From: Verrucomicrobiota bacterium | GTDB taxonomy: Bacteria > Verrucomicrobiota > Verrucomicrobiia > Opitutales > UBA953 | Direction: 5' to 3' | Assembly (NCBI GenBank): GCA_014193315.1 | Contig: BJHS01000005.1 | Coordinates: 1 to 64,000, forward strand | Length of the DNA stretch: 64,000 nt | The notes under the pieces: model-generated | What the model saw: the letters and a program-made list of their open reading frames with translations, nothing else | Told to the model about the DNA's origin: nothing | Database searches by the model: none | Made by a program: the position numbers and the translations under genes | Shown here: positions 8,544-18,569 of the stretch, piece after piece | Numbering within the stretch: the first letter of the stretch is position 1 | How the letters are laid out: every line of letters begins with the position of its first letter

Positions 8544-9749
8544 TCACTCGGAATACAACCCCCGCCGGCCCGCGACGAGCCAGCTGACGGCGCAGGCGAT
8601 GGCGGCGTAGGGGGCGAGTTGCGGGTCGAAGAGTTCGCAGGCCATGACGGTACCGGCGAGGGGGACGGCGCCGGCGCCGGCGAAGACGCCGACGAACCCC
8701 AGCGCGGAGCCGACGGCGACGGGCAGGGTGGTGTAGTCGGCCAAGGCGCTGCCGAGGCATGCACCGATCACGAAAAGAGGCGTCACTTCGCCGCCGCGAA
8801 ACCCCGCGCCGACGCAGATGGCGGTGAGGAGGAACTTTACCACCGGTACCAGGGGGTGCATGGGGTGCTGTGCCGCGTTCTGAGCCAGGTCGAGGCTAAG
8901 TCCGGTGAAGTCACCGAGTCCGCCAAACCAGACTAGGCCGACATAGAGTAACCCGAAGGCGAAGATGGCGCGGTAGGGCGTGCCCAGCAGGCCGAGAGGC
9001 TTCCAGTCTGGGTTAAAGGTCACCCAACGCAGGTAGGCCCGGGCGACCAGGCCGAAGGCCAGGCCAAGCCCCGCCGCCCAGAGGAAGCCGGCAAGCTCCC
9101 ATGAGGGCGGGAGGATGAGTCGGTAGTCACCATGGACGACGCCAAAGACCCGGCGACCGATTTGGTCAGCCCCAAGGGAGCAGAGTAGGCAAAGGGGAAG
9201 TCGGTACCACCAGCCAGCGCGTAGGCGCACAAACTCCAGGGCGAAGACGGCGGCGGCGAAGGGGGTACCAAAGACGGCCCCGAAGCCCGCGCTGACCCCG
9301 CAAAGGAGCAGGGTGCGACGTTCCTCTACCCCAAGCCCCCAAGGACGTCCCAGAAGGTCGGCCAGACCCCCTCCCATCTGCAGGGCGGTGCCTTCTCGGC
9401 CGACGGAAGCTCCCCCGAGGTGGGAGAGGAGGGTGGTGCCGACAATGGCCGGGGCTAGGGCGGAGGGAAGGGGCTCGCTGGGCGAGCGGATTTGAGCGAG
9501 CAAGGTGCGGAGGCCGCCCTGGGCGGCTTTCGCCGGGTTCGCATACAGCCAGGTCATCGCCAGCCCGAGGGCAGGCAGGGTAAACAATAACAAAGGGTGT
9601 GCTTGAAAGAGCGCGAGAACCCAATCGAGGGTATGGACGAAGCCGGCAGCGCCGGCCCCGACGACCAGGCTAAGTCCAGTGCACAAGGCGACCCATCGCA
9701 GGACGGTTCTGGGCATCGAGTGAAGCATCGGAGGGTACCAGAAAACCAT
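8544..9749 (-). CDS. ClC-type voltage-gated chloride channel/transporter
   Basis: The start chosen at 9749 (MVFWYPPMLHS) gives 401 residues and avoids overlap with the divergent gene at 9784; a longer reading to 9953 would overlap it by 170 bases. Several hydrophobic helices are visible, plus the ClC signatures GGASVGREGTALQMGG (the gating glutamate region), GVSAGFGAVFGTPFAAAVFA and GFRGGEVTPLFVIGACLGSA. The usual N-terminal GSGIP selectivity motif is not present, as in a group of short bacterial ClC proteins that lack CBS domains. It should sit in the inner membrane and move chloride or another small anion, probably in exchange for protons given the retained glutamate. That last point is inferred from family knowledge. 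Confidence 0.87.
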   Translation of the reverse strand: MVFWYPPMLHSMPRTVLRWVALCTGLSLVVGAGAAGFVHTLDWVLALFQAHPLLLFTLPALGLAMTWLYANPAKAAQGGLRTLLAQIRSPSEPLPSALAPAIVGTTLLSHLGGASVGREGTALQMGGGLADLLGRPWGLGVEERRTLLLCGVSAGFGAVFGTPFAAAVFALEFVRLRAGWWYRLPLCLLCSLGADQIGRRVFGVVHGDYRLILPPSWELAGFLWAAGLGLAFGLVARAYLRWVTFNPDWKPLGLLGTPYRAIFAFGLLYVGLVWFGGLGDFTGLSLDLAQNAAQHPMHPLVPVVKFLLTAICVGAGFRGGEVTPLFVIGACLGSALADYTTLPVAVGSALGFVGVFAGAGAVPLAGTVMACELFDPQLAPYAAIACAVSWLVAGRRGLYSE

Positions 9750-9783
9750 TGAGACCGCCTCAGGATGGCTACAATCCCAAAGC

Positions 9784-11052
9784 ATGAGCCACCCCCTCCA
9801 CCGTCGCACATTTGTCAACCACGTCGCCTTGGGCGGCCTCGCCCTGGCCGCGGCCCCGTCGATCTTGCACGGACAGTCCGCCCTGCCCGCCAAGGTCAAG
9901 GTCGCCCTCATCGGGTGCGGTGGTCGTGGTTCCGGTGCGTTGGCGCAATTCATCGCCGCCTGTAAACTTCTCGCGATCGAACCGGAAATCGTCGCTTTAG
10001 CTGACGCCTTTGCGGACCGCGTGCAGAAGCTCGGCCAAAGTTACCAGGTGCCCCCGAGCCGACTCTTCACCGGCTACGATACCTACCAGAAGGTCATGGC
10101 GACCGACTGCACGTTCGTCCTGATGGCCACGCCGCCGGCCTTTCGGCCCATCCACTTCGCGGCGGCCGTCGAGGCCGGTAAGCATTGCTTCATCGAGAAA
10201 CCCGTGGCGGTCGATCCCGTCGGCGCTCGCGCCATCATCGCCACCGGTGAAAAGGCCCGGACCAAAGGTTTGGCGGTCGTCGCGGGTACCCAGCGCCGTC
10301 ACGACGGCTCCTATATCAAGAATAAGGCGCTGATTGATGCCGGCGCGATCGGCGCCATCCGCGGTGGGGTCGTGCAGTGGAACGGCACCGTCCCTTGGGT
10401 GCGTCGTCGCGTGGCGGGTGAATCCGATGGCGTTTACATGAACCGCAACTGGGTGAACTTCGCGGAACTCTCGGGCGACCACATCGTCGAGCAGCACATC
10501 CATAACGTCGACGTCGCCATCTGGTTCCTGGGCCGTCCACCCGTCAGCGCCTTGGGCTTCGGTGGCCGCGCCCGTCGTGACTCCGGCAACATGTTCGACT
10601 TCTTCAGCGTCGATTATGACTTCGGTGATGCCGTGCACATCCACAGCCAGTGCCGCCAGATCACCGACACGGCCAGCCGCGTGGGTGAGTTCTTCACCGG
10701 TGCCGAGGGTTCGTGCTACGGCGGCGGCAAGGTCTTCACCAAGAAGGACGTCCAGGTGCCCGACATCAAACTCGATACCGGTGACGCCATGGTGCAGGAA
10801 CACGTCGACCTGATTCGCAGCGCCTTCAACGGCAAGCCGCTCAATGACGCCCGCCAGATCGCCGAGACTAACCTCGCGGTCATCATGGGCCGGATGTCCG
10901 CCTACACCGGCGAACTCGTGCGTTTCGCCGACCTACTGACCAACGACAAGTCGCCGCATTATAACTTCAAGTTCGCCATCGGACCGAAGGATTTCGAAAC
11001 CGGCAACGTCAACCTCCCGGCCGAAGTCCCGCCGATCCCAGGGAAGGCGTGA
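9784..11052 (+). CDS. Tat-exported Gfo/Idh/MocA family oxidoreductase
   Basis: This 422-residue protein has a Tat-type leader (HRRTFVNHVALGGLALAAAP) followed by a Rossmann fold starting KVALIGCGGRGSGALAQF. The HCFIEKPVAVDP segment is the conserved EKP motif that contributes the catalytic lysine of Gfo/Idh/MocA enzymes. The C-terminal half is the alpha/beta substrate domain (QHIHNVDVAIWFLGRPP). Family members oxidise or reduce sugars and inositols with NAD(P); Tat export implies the cofactor is bound before export, as in Zymomonas glucose-fructose oxidoreductase. The substrate cannot be told. It is divergent from the ClC gene and convergent with a DUF1501 gene, across a palindrome-rich spacer. 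Confidence 0.92.
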   Translation: MSHPLHRRTFVNHVALGGLALAAAPSILHGQSALPAKVKVALIGCGGRGSGALAQFIAACKLLAIEPEIVALADAFADRVQKLGQSYQVPPSRLFTGYDTYQKVMATDCTFVLMATPPAFRPIHFAAAVEAGKHCFIEKPVAVDPVGARAIIATGEKARTKGLAVVAGTQRRHDGSYIKNKALIDAGAIGAIRGGVVQWNGTVPWVRRRVAGESDGVYMNRNWVNFAELSGDHIVEQHIHNVDVAIWFLGRPPVSALGFGGRARRDSGNMFDFFSVDYDFGDAVHIHSQCRQITDTASRVGEFFTGAEGSCYGGGKVFTKKDVQVPDIKLDTGDAMVQEHVDLIRSAFNGKPLNDARQIAETNLAVIMGRMSAYTGELVRFADLLTNDKSPHYNFKFAIGPKDFETGNVNLPAEVPPIPGKA

Positions 11053-11056
11053 GGTC

Positions 11057-11178
11057 GGGACAGCACCACGTGCTGTCCTAATAGGGCAGGGGATGGGCAT
11101 GGTTCGCCGCAAGGCGAACCCTACCCGACGGAGGGAGCCAACCCTACTACATGACAGGGCGCGGCGAAGCCACGCCCC
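11057..11178. repeat. Cluster of three intergenic palindromes between convergent genes
   Basis: Three hairpins lie in the 133-base spacer. The first (11058-11078) has an 8-bp perfect stem, GGACAGCA/TGCTGTCC. The second (11101-11120) has an 8-bp perfect stem GGTTCGCC/GGCGAACC closed by a GCAA tetraloop. The third (about 11157-11177) pairs GGGCG-GGC with GCC-CGCCC around a GAA loop. No U-run follows any of them. The position between two gene ends suggests bidirectional transcription termination or a REP-like dispersed element. No second copy was seen in this window. Confidence 0.6.
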
Positions 11179-11185
11179 TAACTCC

Positions 11186-12646
11186 CTAAGTGAGTATCTG
11201 CTTGATCACCTTGGCGGGGACGACGCCGACGAGTTTCTGGTCGAGGCCTTGGTACTTGAAGAGCAACTTGTCGTGGTCGATGCCGAAGCGGTTGAAGATG
11301 GTCGCGTGGAGGTCGCGCACGTGCACGGGGTCTTTCACGACGTTGTACGAGAATTCATCCGTTTCGCCGTGGGTCATGCCGCCCTTGACGCCGGCACCGG
11401 CCATCCACATGCAGAAATTACGGGGGTGGTGGTCGCGGCCGTAGTTGGTCTTGGTGAGCGCGCCTTGCGAGTAAACTGTGCGGCCGAATTCGCCGCCCCA
11501 GACGACTAAGGTGTCATCGAGCATGCCCCGCCGCTTGAGGTCCTGGATGAGCGCCCAGGCGCCTTGGTCGATGTCCTTGCACTGCGACTTGATGTCGTTC
11601 GGTAGGTTGCCGTGCTGATCCCAGCCGCGGTGGAAGATCTGCACGAAGCGGACACCCCGTTCGACGAGGCGGCGGGCCGTGAGGCAGCTATTCGAGAAGG
11701 TCCCACGATCACGGGAGTCCGGACCGTAGAGCTCAAACGTCTCCTTGGATTCCTTGGAGAGGTCCGCGAGCTCCGGCACCGAGGCCTGCATGCGGAAGGC
11801 CATCTCATACTGCTTGAGGCGGGTGGCGGTCTCCGGGTCGCCGACCTGCTGGTAGGTTAACTCGTTGAGCTCATTCAAGCCATCGAGCATCTTGCGACGG
11901 GTCTCGCGGCTGACGCCATCGGGGTCGCGGAGGTAGAGTACGGGATCGCCGGCGGAGCGGAAGGTGACGCCCGAGTGTTGCGTCGGCAAGAAGCCAGCCG
12001 ACCAGAGACGGGCCGAGATGGCCTGCACGTTGGCGCCCGGGTTGGTGTGGCGGGCATGGAGGACGACGAACGCGGGGAGGTCCTCGTTCAGGCTACCGAG
12101 TCCGTAGGAAAGCCAAGAACCCATCGACGCCTTACCCGGCACCATGTTACCGGTGTACGAAAGCATATTGGCAGGCTCATGGTTGATGGCCTCCGTGTTC
12201 ATCGTCTTGATGACGCAAATGTCGTCCGCCATCTTGGCGGTGTAGGGCAGGATATCTGAGATCCAGGTGCCGCCTTGCCCGTATTGTTTGAAGCCAATCG
12301 CCGATGGGGCGACAGGGAAACGGGCTTGTCCAGAGGTCATGCCCGTAATGCGCTGGCCATTGCGGATGGATGGAGGGAGGTCTTCGTTGAAGCGCTTCTC
12401 AAGCTCGGGCTTCGGGTCGAACATCTCGAACTGCGACGGCGCGCCGATCATCGAGAGGTAGATGCAGCGCTTCGCCTTGGCCGGGAAGTGCTGGGCGCCC
12501 GGCAGGCCGGCGGCTTGGGCTTGGCTGGCGAGGGACTTGCCTAGCAGCGACCCGAGGGCAATGCCCCCGAGGCCCATGGCGTTCTGGCGGAAGAACTGTC
12601 GACGGTTTTGGCGGAAGTTATGTTCGACGGGGTCAAAGGGATGCAT
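11186..12646 (-). CDS. DUF1501 domain protein (sulfatase-like), Tat-exported
   Basis: The protein has 486 residues from ATG at 12646 ([11 protein letters not shown]). An upstream reading to 12721 is open but would overlap the preceding gene's 3' end. A Tat motif ([20 protein letters not shown]) is followed by the DUF1501 body, including [38 protein letters not shown] and [12 protein letters not shown], which carry the Asp and His ligands expected of an alkaline-phosphatase-superfamily fold. It follows the DUF1549/DUF1553 cytochrome gene by 7 bases; this pair is a hallmark of Planctomycetes and Verrucomicrobia and often accompanies polysaccharide degradation. No enzymatic activity is established for the family. 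The gene closely resembles the second DUF1501 gene at 23.2-24.7 kb. Confidence 0.92.
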   Translation of the reverse strand: MHPFDPVEHNFRQNRRQFFRQNAMGLGGIALGSLLGKSLASQAQAAGLPGAQHFPAKAKRCIYLSMIGAPSQFEMFDPKPELEKRFNEDLPPSIRNGQRITGMTSGQARFPVAPSAIGFKQYGQGGTWISDILPYTAKMADDICVIKTMNTEAINHEPANMLSYTGNMVPGKASMGSWLSYGLGSLNEDLPAFVVLHARHTNPGANVQAISARLWSAGFLPTQHSGVTFRSAGDPVLYLRDPDGVSRETRRKMLDGLNELNELTYQQVGDPETATRLKQYEMAFRMQASVPELADLSKESKETFELYGPDSRDRGTFSNSCLTARRLVERGVRFVQIFHRGWDQHGNLPNDIKSQCKDIDQGAWALIQDLKRRGMLDDTLVVWGGEFGRTVYSQGALTKTNYGRDHHPRNFCMWMAGAGVKGGMTHGETDEFSYNVVKDPVHVRDLHATIFNRFGIDHDKLLFKYQGLDQKLVGVVPAKVIKQILT

Positions 12647-12653
12647 GGCTGGA

Positions 12654-15600
12654 TTATTTGTTAAGGGTTTCGTCACGGTTGAACATCTGCGAGCAGACGA
12701 GCGTCCAAGCCGCCACCTCATTGGGCGGTAGCTTGGGGTTGACGGGTTTTTCGCCGGCCTTCAGCAACTTGGCGGCCTCGGTAGGCTTGGCGGCGTAGTC
12801 GGCACGGAAGGCGGCAAGGGACTTGGCGAAGATCTGCTGTTCCTTGGCGGTGGCCGGTCGGGATAGGAGGAGAATGCTAAGCTGGTCGATGCGGGCCGCA
12901 TCCGTGGGGTGCTCCTTGAGGAGCTTTTCAGCGAGGACGCGGGAGGCTTCGACGAACTGGACGTCGTTGAGTAAGTTCAACGATTGCAGCGGGCTGTTGG
13001 ACCGTTCGCGGCGGGTGCAGAAGACCTCGCGGGAGGTCGCGTCGAAATTGAGCATCATGGGATGCGGGGCCGAACGCTTGAGGAACGTATACATCGAACG
13101 GCGGTAGAGCCCTTCGCCCTTATCCGGCGTGTAGAAGCGTGTGTTGCTGCCCGTCATCGCCACGTCGCTCCAGATGTTCTCGGGCTGGTAGGGGCGGGTG
13201 GAGGGACCGCCGACCTTTTGAATCAAGAGGCCCGCGGTGGAGAGGGCGAGGTCACGGACGATTTCGGCATCCACGCGGTAACGCGGCCCGCGCGAGAGCA
13301 GGCGGTTCTTCGGGTCTTTCTCGAGTTTCTGCGGGGTGGTCACGGACGACTGACGGTAGGTCTCGGACAGGACGATCGCGCGGACCATCGCACGCACGTC
13401 CCACTTCTGCGCCACGAACTCCGTGGCGAGCCAGTCGAGCAATTCGGGGTGAGAGGGTTTGTCGCCCATGATGCCGACGTTCTCGGTCGTCTCGGCCAGG
13501 CCCGTGCCCATGAATTGATACCAGAGACGGTTCATGGTGACCCGGGCCGTCATCGGGTTGCGGCCATCGACCAGCCAGCGGGCCAGGTCGAGTCGGTTGG
13601 CAGTCTTACCTTCGATTTTAAGGGGGGGCAGGACGCGGGGCGTACCAGCGTTGATGACCTCGGACGGTTGCGTGTAGTCGCCGCGAATCAGCAGCTTGGC
13701 GGTGGCGGGTGTCGCGTTCTCCTTCATGATGAGCGTCATGGCACCGCGGTTTTTAACCGCGTCGAGTTCGGCCGTGGTGGCCTTGATTTTGGCCACGACG
13801 GATTGGTCGGACTTATCGATGCGACGGTCGTAGTAGCTACGCAGCAGGGCGACGGACGCGGCCGGGGCCTTGGCGCCTTCCTTGCCGACGGCGGCGCGGA
13901 GTTCGGGGACCTTGCCCAAGGTGGCGACGTCCCCGGCTTCAACCAGGGCCGGGATGATATTGGCGGAAGCCAGGACGATACTGGTCGCCCCGGCCTTACT
14001 GCGGGTGCCATAACGGAACGGTACCGCGGTGCGGATGGTCGCGTTGGCGGGGAGGGTATTGCTGTCGACGATGTTCTGCTGTAGGTCGCCATCGATGTAG
14101 AACTTCACGCCGTCGGCCTTGCCCGAACCGTCGTAGGTTACGATGACTTCGACTTCCTTGTTCACCGGGATGACGCCGGCCGAGCGCACCTTGAGTGCCT
14201 GATCGGGCCAGGCCTGGATGATGTGCATGGCGGGGTTGCCGTTCTCAATCCAGAAGTCCCAGCCCCGATAGTTATTGGCCTCATCCATGCGCGCAAGCAC
14301 GGCGCCGTTGACCGTCTTGGTCATCTTCAGGCGGACCTGCACGGCCCAGGCTTGGTTCTTTTCGAAATCACCGAGCGTCGCATGCTCGTAAGCGGAGGAG
14401 CCATCCAGCACGAACCCGCCTTGTTTTTTATTGTAAGCCGGCTTGCCGATTGCTTTGGCCGTCAGCGCAGGGCCGGTCGGCGTCTTAACCGTCAGGGGGG
14501 TTGCGGCGTCGAACTTCCAGCCTGCCGGAAGTTCCTTCGCGACGATGGCGCCTGGGCTAGCCTGAGCCCGCCACGTGGCGAATTCCTTGTCGGCCTTGGC
14601 CTTGCGGGCGGCGTCATCCTTCTTCAAGTTAGCGAGGACGGTGTCGAGTTCCGCTTGTTTGGCGCGGTCCTCGGGACGAGCGACCAACATGGATGGCGGG
14701 TGGTTGGCGTTATTACCGTCGAGCGCCGACATCGAGGTATTCCGGAAGAACGCGGCCATGGCGTAGAATTCCTTTTGGCTGATCGGGTCAAACTTGTGGT
14801 CATGGCAGGCGGCGCAACCGCTGGTCAGTCCCAACCAAACCGCGCCGAGCGTCTCGACCTGATCCTTGGCGTAGTTCGTCATGACCTCTTCGGAGATGGC
14901 GCCGCCTTCGCCGGTCGTGGGCAAGCAACGGTTGTAGCCCGTGGCGACGAGCTGCTCGATGGTGGCATTGGGCAGGAGGTCGCCGCCGATTTGTTCAATG
15001 GTGAAACGGTCAAAAGGCATATTCGCCTTGAAGGCATTGATGACCCAGTCGCGGTAAGGGTAGATATTGCGAACGTTGTCGATATGAATGCCGTGGGTGT
15101 CGGCGTAACGCACGGCATCCAGCCAGTGGCGGGCCATTTGCTCGGCATGCTGATCCGTCTTGAGCAGGCGCTCCGCGGCTTGGGCGTAGGCGTCGGGCGA
15201 AGGGTCCGCTAAGTAGGCGCGTAATTCTGCGGGGGTGGGCGGCAGGCCGGTGAGGTCGAGGTTGAGTCGGCGGAAGAGTCGTTCCTTGGCTTCGGGTCCA
15301 TTCGGCTTCAGGCCGTTCTGGGCGAGGGTGGCGACGATGAAGGCATCGACGGGTGTCTTAGCCCAACCCGTCTTGTCGGCGGGCGGAGTCGGACGCTGGG
15401 GTGGCAGGAAGGACCAGTGCTCTTCATACTTCGCACCTTCGCTGACCCAGCGACGAATCAGTTCGATCTCGGCCGGCTTCGGTTGCTTATGCGTCTCCGG
15501 CGGTGGCATGACCTCATCTGGGTCTTTATTGAGGATGCGCTGAATGAGGGGAGACTTGTCGGCGGCACCCTTGAGGATGACCACGTCACCGCTCTTGGCG

Positions 15601-15782
15601 GGCTGGAAAGCGAACTCCGCACGGTCGAGACGGAGCTTGGACTTGCGCGAGCTACCGTCAGGCCCGTGGCAGTGGTAGCAATACTCGGACAGGATAGGTT
15701 GGATATCGCGATTAAACGAGACGCCGTCGGCGGCCGCGGCGGCCAGCGGAGCCAGCAGGAGCAAAGAAAGTCGGAACGACAT
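12654..15782 (-). CDS. PSCyt1/DUF1549/LamG/DUF1553 protein
   Basis: This 1042-residue secreted protein has a signal peptide ([16 protein letters not shown]). Next is a Planctomycete cytochrome C module with heme motif CYHCH at 35-39 and the [14 protein letters not shown] segment. A DUF1549 domain follows at about 140-350, containing [14 protein letters not shown] and a second heme-like motif CAACH. Residues about 420-615 look like a LamG/concanavalin-type carbohydrate-binding insert. DUF1553 occupies about 720-1010 ([51 protein letters not shown]). It is expected to act in the periplasm as a heme protein partner of the DUF1501 protein encoded 7 bases downstream. Its function is unknown; the LamG insert suggests contact with a polysaccharide. 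Confidence 0.92.
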   Translation of the reverse strand: MSFRLSLLLLAPLAAAAADGVSFNRDIQPILSEYCYHCHGPDGSSRKSKLRLDRAEFAFQPAKSGDVVILKGAADKSPLIQRILNKDPDEVMPPPETHKQPKPAEIELIRRWVSEGAKYEEHWSFLPPQRPTPPADKTGWAKTPVDAFIVATLAQNGLKPNGPEAKERLFRRLNLDLTGLPPTPAELRAYLADPSPDAYAQAAERLLKTDQHAEQMARHWLDAVRYADTHGIHIDNVRNIYPYRDWVINAFKANMPFDRFTIEQIGGDLLPNATIEQLVATGYNRCLPTTGEGGAISEEVMTNYAKDQVETLGAVWLGLTSGCAACHDHKFDPISQKEFYAMAAFFRNTSMSALDGNNANHPPSMLVARPEDRAKQAELDTVLANLKKDDAARKAKADKEFATWRAQASPGAIVAKELPAGWKFDAATPLTVKTPTGPALTAKAIGKPAYNKKQGGFVLDGSSAYEHATLGDFEKNQAWAVQVRLKMTKTVNGAVLARMDEANNYRGWDFWIENGNPAMHIIQAWPDQALKVRSAGVIPVNKEVEVIVTYDGSGKADGVKFYIDGDLQQNIVDSNTLPANATIRTAVPFRYGTRSKAGATSIVLASANIIPALVEAGDVATLGKVPELRAAVGKEGAKAPAASVALLRSYYDRRIDKSDQSVVAKIKATTAELDAVKNRGAMTLIMKENATPATAKLLIRGDYTQPSEVINAGTPRVLPPLKIEGKTANRLDLARWLVDGRNPMTARVTMNRLWYQFMGTGLAETTENVGIMGDKPSHPELLDWLATEFVAQKWDVRAMVRAIVLSETYRQSSVTTPQKLEKDPKNRLLSRGPRYRVDAEIVRDLALSTAGLLIQKVGGPSTRPYQPENIWSDVAMTGSNTRFYTPDKGEGLYRRSMYTFLKRSAPHPMMLNFDATSREVFCTRRERSNSPLQSLNLLNDVQFVEASRVLAEKLLKEHPTDAARIDQLSILLLSRPATAKEQQIFAKSLAAFRADYAAKPTEAAKLLKAGEKPVNPKLPPNEVAAWTLVCSQMFNRDETLNK

Positions 15783-15842
15783 GGGACGAGGGGTAAGACC
15801 AACCTAGGCCCTCGGGTGTTCCCTGCAACCCTGACCAATTTA

Positions 15843-15864
15843 AAACCCCTCTTACGAGGGGTCT
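15843..15864 (-). terminator. Rho-independent terminator of the importer operon
   Basis: Reading leftward, a perfect 7-bp stem ACCCCTC/GAGGGGT (15862-15845) with a 4-base loop is followed by TTTTAAATT. It lies 25 bases beyond the stop of the NIPSNAP gene and 63 bases before the start of the DUF1553 gene, so it should separate the two leftward operons. Confidence 0.75.
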
Positions 15865-15886
15865 TGGTGGGGGCAGCGCCGGATTC

Positions 15887-16663
15887 TTATTTAACCGGAG
15901 AATAGTCCGTCGGCACCAGGAACTCCGACTTCACGCCGTCCTTGATGGTCAGGGAGCCGCCGGCCTTCTTTTCCGAGGCTTCCTTGGCGGCGATCCAAGC
16001 CGGGTCGGCACGGAAGGCGTCGAAACTGGCCTTGGCGGCCTCTTCGGACTTATGGGTCAGGAGGTAGATCAGGGTGTTGCTGGCCACGAGCGCGGACTTG
16101 GCGCCTTTCTGGTCGGCCGCGAGGTTCCAGTAGCAGACGTTGGTCATGCCATGTTTCTCGAAGAGTTTGAGGGTGTGGTCGCGGAAGCGCGCATTGAGGT
16201 CAGGCAGGCGGCCGGCTTCGGTCGTGTAGGTGCGCAGTTCGAACACGCCTTGCCCGTAGGTCTTGGCCTGGGCGAGGGCAGAGTAGTCGGTCGCGGTCAG
16301 GAAGGCGGACTCCCCTTTGGTGAGCAGTCGACCGTTGGCCTCGGAGGCCTTCTGGGCTGCCTTCCAATCCGGGTCCGCCTGGAAAGCTTTCCACGAAGCG
16401 TCACGGGCCTCGCGGCTCGGGTAGGCGAGAAAGTAAATGAGTTTGTTCTCGGTGTTCTTCGTCGGGACGAAGTAGCCCAGGCTCGTCATGCCATGCTTGG
16501 CGAAGAGCTTCAGGGTGTGGTCGCGGAAGCGGGCGTTGAGCGCGTCGAGTTTGCCTTCGGCGGCGTAGTAGACACGCATCTCGAAGAGACGCGAGTCGGG
16601 TTCCGCCGCGACCGCCGTGGAGGCGAGCAGACCGAACGTGAGGAGGGAGAGCAGGGTTTTCAT
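15887..16663 (-). CDS. Tandem NIPSNAP domain protein, secreted
   Basis: The protein has 258 residues from ATG at 16663 (MKTLLSLLTFGLLASTAVAAE), which begins a signal peptide and lies one base after the preceding stop; seven upstream codons are open but would overlap that gene. Two copies of the NIPSNAP dimeric alpha/beta-barrel fold follow. Each has a FEMRVYY or FELRTYT first strand, then LNARFRDHTLKLF(A/E)KHGMT, and ends with a (F/A)RADPAW-type helix. NIPSNAP proteins have no settled biochemical role, and in PVC bacteria they are commonly secreted. It is the last gene of the sugar-importer operon. Confidence 0.9.
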   Translation of the reverse strand: MKTLLSLLTFGLLASTAVAAEPDSRLFEMRVYYAAEGKLDALNARFRDHTLKLFAKHGMTSLGYFVPTKNTENKLIYFLAYPSREARDASWKAFQADPDWKAAQKASEANGRLLTKGESAFLTATDYSALAQAKTYGQGVFELRTYTTEAGRLPDLNARFRDHTLKLFEKHGMTNVCYWNLAADQKGAKSALVASNTLIYLLTHKSEEAAKASFDAFRADPAWIAAKEASEKKAGGSLTIKDGVKSEFLVPTDYSPVK

Positions 16664-16664
16664 G

Positions 16665-17615
16665 TTATTTGAGGAAAGTGGCAAGGTTCTCGCGGGTCAC
16701 CAGTTGGAACGGGATGAGGTTCTCCTTGGGGCAGGGTTGCTTCCGGGCCAGCAGCAGGGCGGCATCGACCGAGCCCCGGCCTTGGCCCACGGCATCCTGG
16801 AAGACCGTCGCGTCCAGTCGGCCTTCCTTCACCGCGGTCAGGGCCTGGGCGATGGCGTCGATGCCGATGACGGTGACGTCTTTCTTGATACTCGCGCGCT
16901 CAAGGGCGAGCAGCGCGCCCATGGCCATTTCGTCATTATGCGCGAAGATGGCTTGGAATTTCCCTTTGTGGGCTTGGATCCAATTCTCGGTCAAGGCCAT
17001 GGCCTTCGCCCGATCCCACGAGGCGGTCTGTTGGTCAATGAGTTTGAGGCCAGGGTATTTGGCGAAAACCTCGCGAGCGCCGGCTTCGCGTTGCAGTTGC
17101 GCCGACGTGCCCATGATCCCGTGGATCATCAGGACGCCGCCTTGGCCGTTCAGTTTCTTGGCGATGGCCTCCATGGCGATCCGACCGGCTTCGAAGTCAT
17201 TGGAGCCGATGTAGCTGTCGCCCGCCGATTTCGTGACCTGATTGACGAGGACGAGGGGGATCTTGGCGGCCTTGACGTAGTCGACGGCCGGGGTGCTGGC
17301 CTCGAGTTCACACGGGTTGAGGATGATGGCGTCCACCTTCTGGGCCACGAAGTTCTCGACTTGGCTGAACTGCTTTTGGACATCGGATTGGGCATCGACC
17401 ATGACCAGTTTCACGCCCGGTTTCGTCTTGGCGTACTCGACGATGGCTTCGGAGAGTTTGGCGGTATACTCGGCGGAAAGGTCGCGCGAGGAGAACCCCA
17501 GAAGGATTTCGCCCTCCTTGCGTTCCGCCGGCTTTTTGCAGCCAGGCAAAAAGAAGCTAAAGACGGTCAGGGCGGCCAGCATCGAGCCGATGGCCAGGCG
17601 GGGGGTAGGGCGCAT
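16665..17615 (-). CDS. ABC sugar transporter substrate-binding lipoprotein (RbsB-like)
   Basis: This 316-residue protein is a periplasmic binding protein of the ribose/galactose class (peripla_BP_4). Its leader ends in the lipobox LPGC, so Cys26 should be lipidated and the mature protein tethered to a membrane. Family features include GFSSRDLSAEYTAKLSEA, DAIILNPCELEASTPAV, IFAHNDEMAMGAL and VTVIGIDAIAQALTAVKEG. It binds a monosaccharide and delivers it to the permease encoded immediately upstream (9-base gap). The sugar cannot be deduced; the residues lining the cleft would need comparison with RbsB, XylF or RhaS. Confidence 0.92.
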   Translation of the reverse strand: MRPTPRLAIGSMLAALTVFSFFLPGCKKPAERKEGEILLGFSSRDLSAEYTAKLSEAIVEYAKTKPGVKLVMVDAQSDVQKQFSQVENFVAQKVDAIILNPCELEASTPAVDYVKAAKIPLVLVNQVTKSAGDSYIGSNDFEAGRIAMEAIAKKLNGQGGVLMIHGIMGTSAQLQREAGAREVFAKYPGLKLIDQQTASWDRAKAMALTENWIQAHKGKFQAIFAHNDEMAMGALLALERASIKKDVTVIGIDAIAQALTAVKEGRLDATVFQDAVGQGRGSVDAALLLARKQPCPKENLIPFQLVTRENLATFLK

Positions 17616-17624
17616 GCCTATGGA

Positions 17625-18569
17625 TTACGAACGGGACTGACGGCGGTCGAGCCAAACCGCACCCACGATGATGACCCCCTTAATCACGGCCTGGTAGTAA
17701 GAAGAGACCCCTTGCAGGTCCAGGCCGTTGTTGATGATGCCGATGAGCAGGACGCCGAGGATGGTACCGATGACGCTACCGACCCCGCCGGAGAGGCTGG
17801 TGCCGCCGATGACCACCGCGGCGATCGCGTCGAGTTCGTAGGCCTGCCCGGCATTGGGCTGGCCGGTCGTGATGCGGGCGGCGAGGACCACCCCCGCCAA
17901 GCCTGTGAGTAAACCACAGGTGCCGTAGGCGAGGAGTTTGACCCGTGTCACGGAGACGCCCGCCGCCCGGGCCGCCTGTTCGTTGCCGCCGACCGCGTAA
18001 AGGTGACGCCCGAGCCGGAACCGTCCCAGGAAAATCCCGGAGAGCAGGGCGACCGTGGCGAAGCAAAGCACCGGAATCGGCAGAGGACCAAGGTCGCCGG
18101 CAAGGTCGGTCAAAGCCGGCATCATGTTCGCGACGGGTTTGCCGCCGCTGAGGATGAGCGCCAGACCTCGCGCCACGGTCATCATGCCCAACGTCACGAT
18201 GAACGGCGCGATACCGCCGCGAGTCACCAGCACGCCGTTGAGGAGGCCGCAGAGACCGCCGGTGAGCAGGCCGACGCAGATGGGGACGAAGAGCGGGTAT
18301 TCGCCGGGGTGGGCGAAGAGCGCGCAGGTCACCCCGCTGAGGGCGACGACGGAGCCGAGGGAAAGGTCCACGCCGCCGGTCAGGAGGACGAACGTCACCC
18401 CGACCGCCAAGATGCCGTTGATGGACACTTGGCGGGCGACGTTGGTGAGGTTCGCGGCCGTCGCGAAACTATCCGTGGTGAGGGCCAGCAGGGCGGCGAT
18501 GACGACAAGGACCACGACGATGCCGACGCGGTGGCGGAGGTTGCGGTCGAAGGCGGGGAAGTGGATCAT
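17625..18569 (-). CDS. ABC sugar transporter permease (RbsC-like)
   Basis: This 314-residue inner-membrane protein of the BPD_transp_2 family shows about eight to ten hydrophobic helices. The conserved motif GVTFVLLTGGVDLSLGSVVALSG is typical of ribose-class permeases, and ELDAIAAVVIGGTSLSGGVGSVIGT is the C-terminal signature that contacts the ATPase. Its start overlaps the stop of the ATPase gene by four bases (ATGA), indicating translational coupling. Only one permease gene is present, so a homodimer is expected as for RbsC. Confidence 0.94.
   Translation of the reverse strand: MIHFPAFDRNLRHRVGIVVVLVVIAALLALTTDSFATAANLTNVARQVSINGILAVGVTFVLLTGGVDLSLGSVVALSGVTCALFAHPGEYPLFVPICVGLLTGGLCGLLNGVLVTRGGIAPFIVTLGMMTVARGLALILSGGKPVANMMPALTDLAGDLGPLPIPVLCFATVALLSGIFLGRFRLGRHLYAVGGNEQAARAAGVSVTRVKLLAYGTCGLLTGLAGVVLAARITTGQPNAGQAYELDAIAAVVIGGTSLSGGVGSVIGTILGVLLIGIINNGLDLQGVSSYYQAVIKGVIIVGAVWLDRRQSRS

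Noticed and set aside
9750-9953. N-terminal extension of the ClC gene
   Set aside because: It would overlap the divergent Tat-leader gene by 170 bases and shows no membrane or family sequence.
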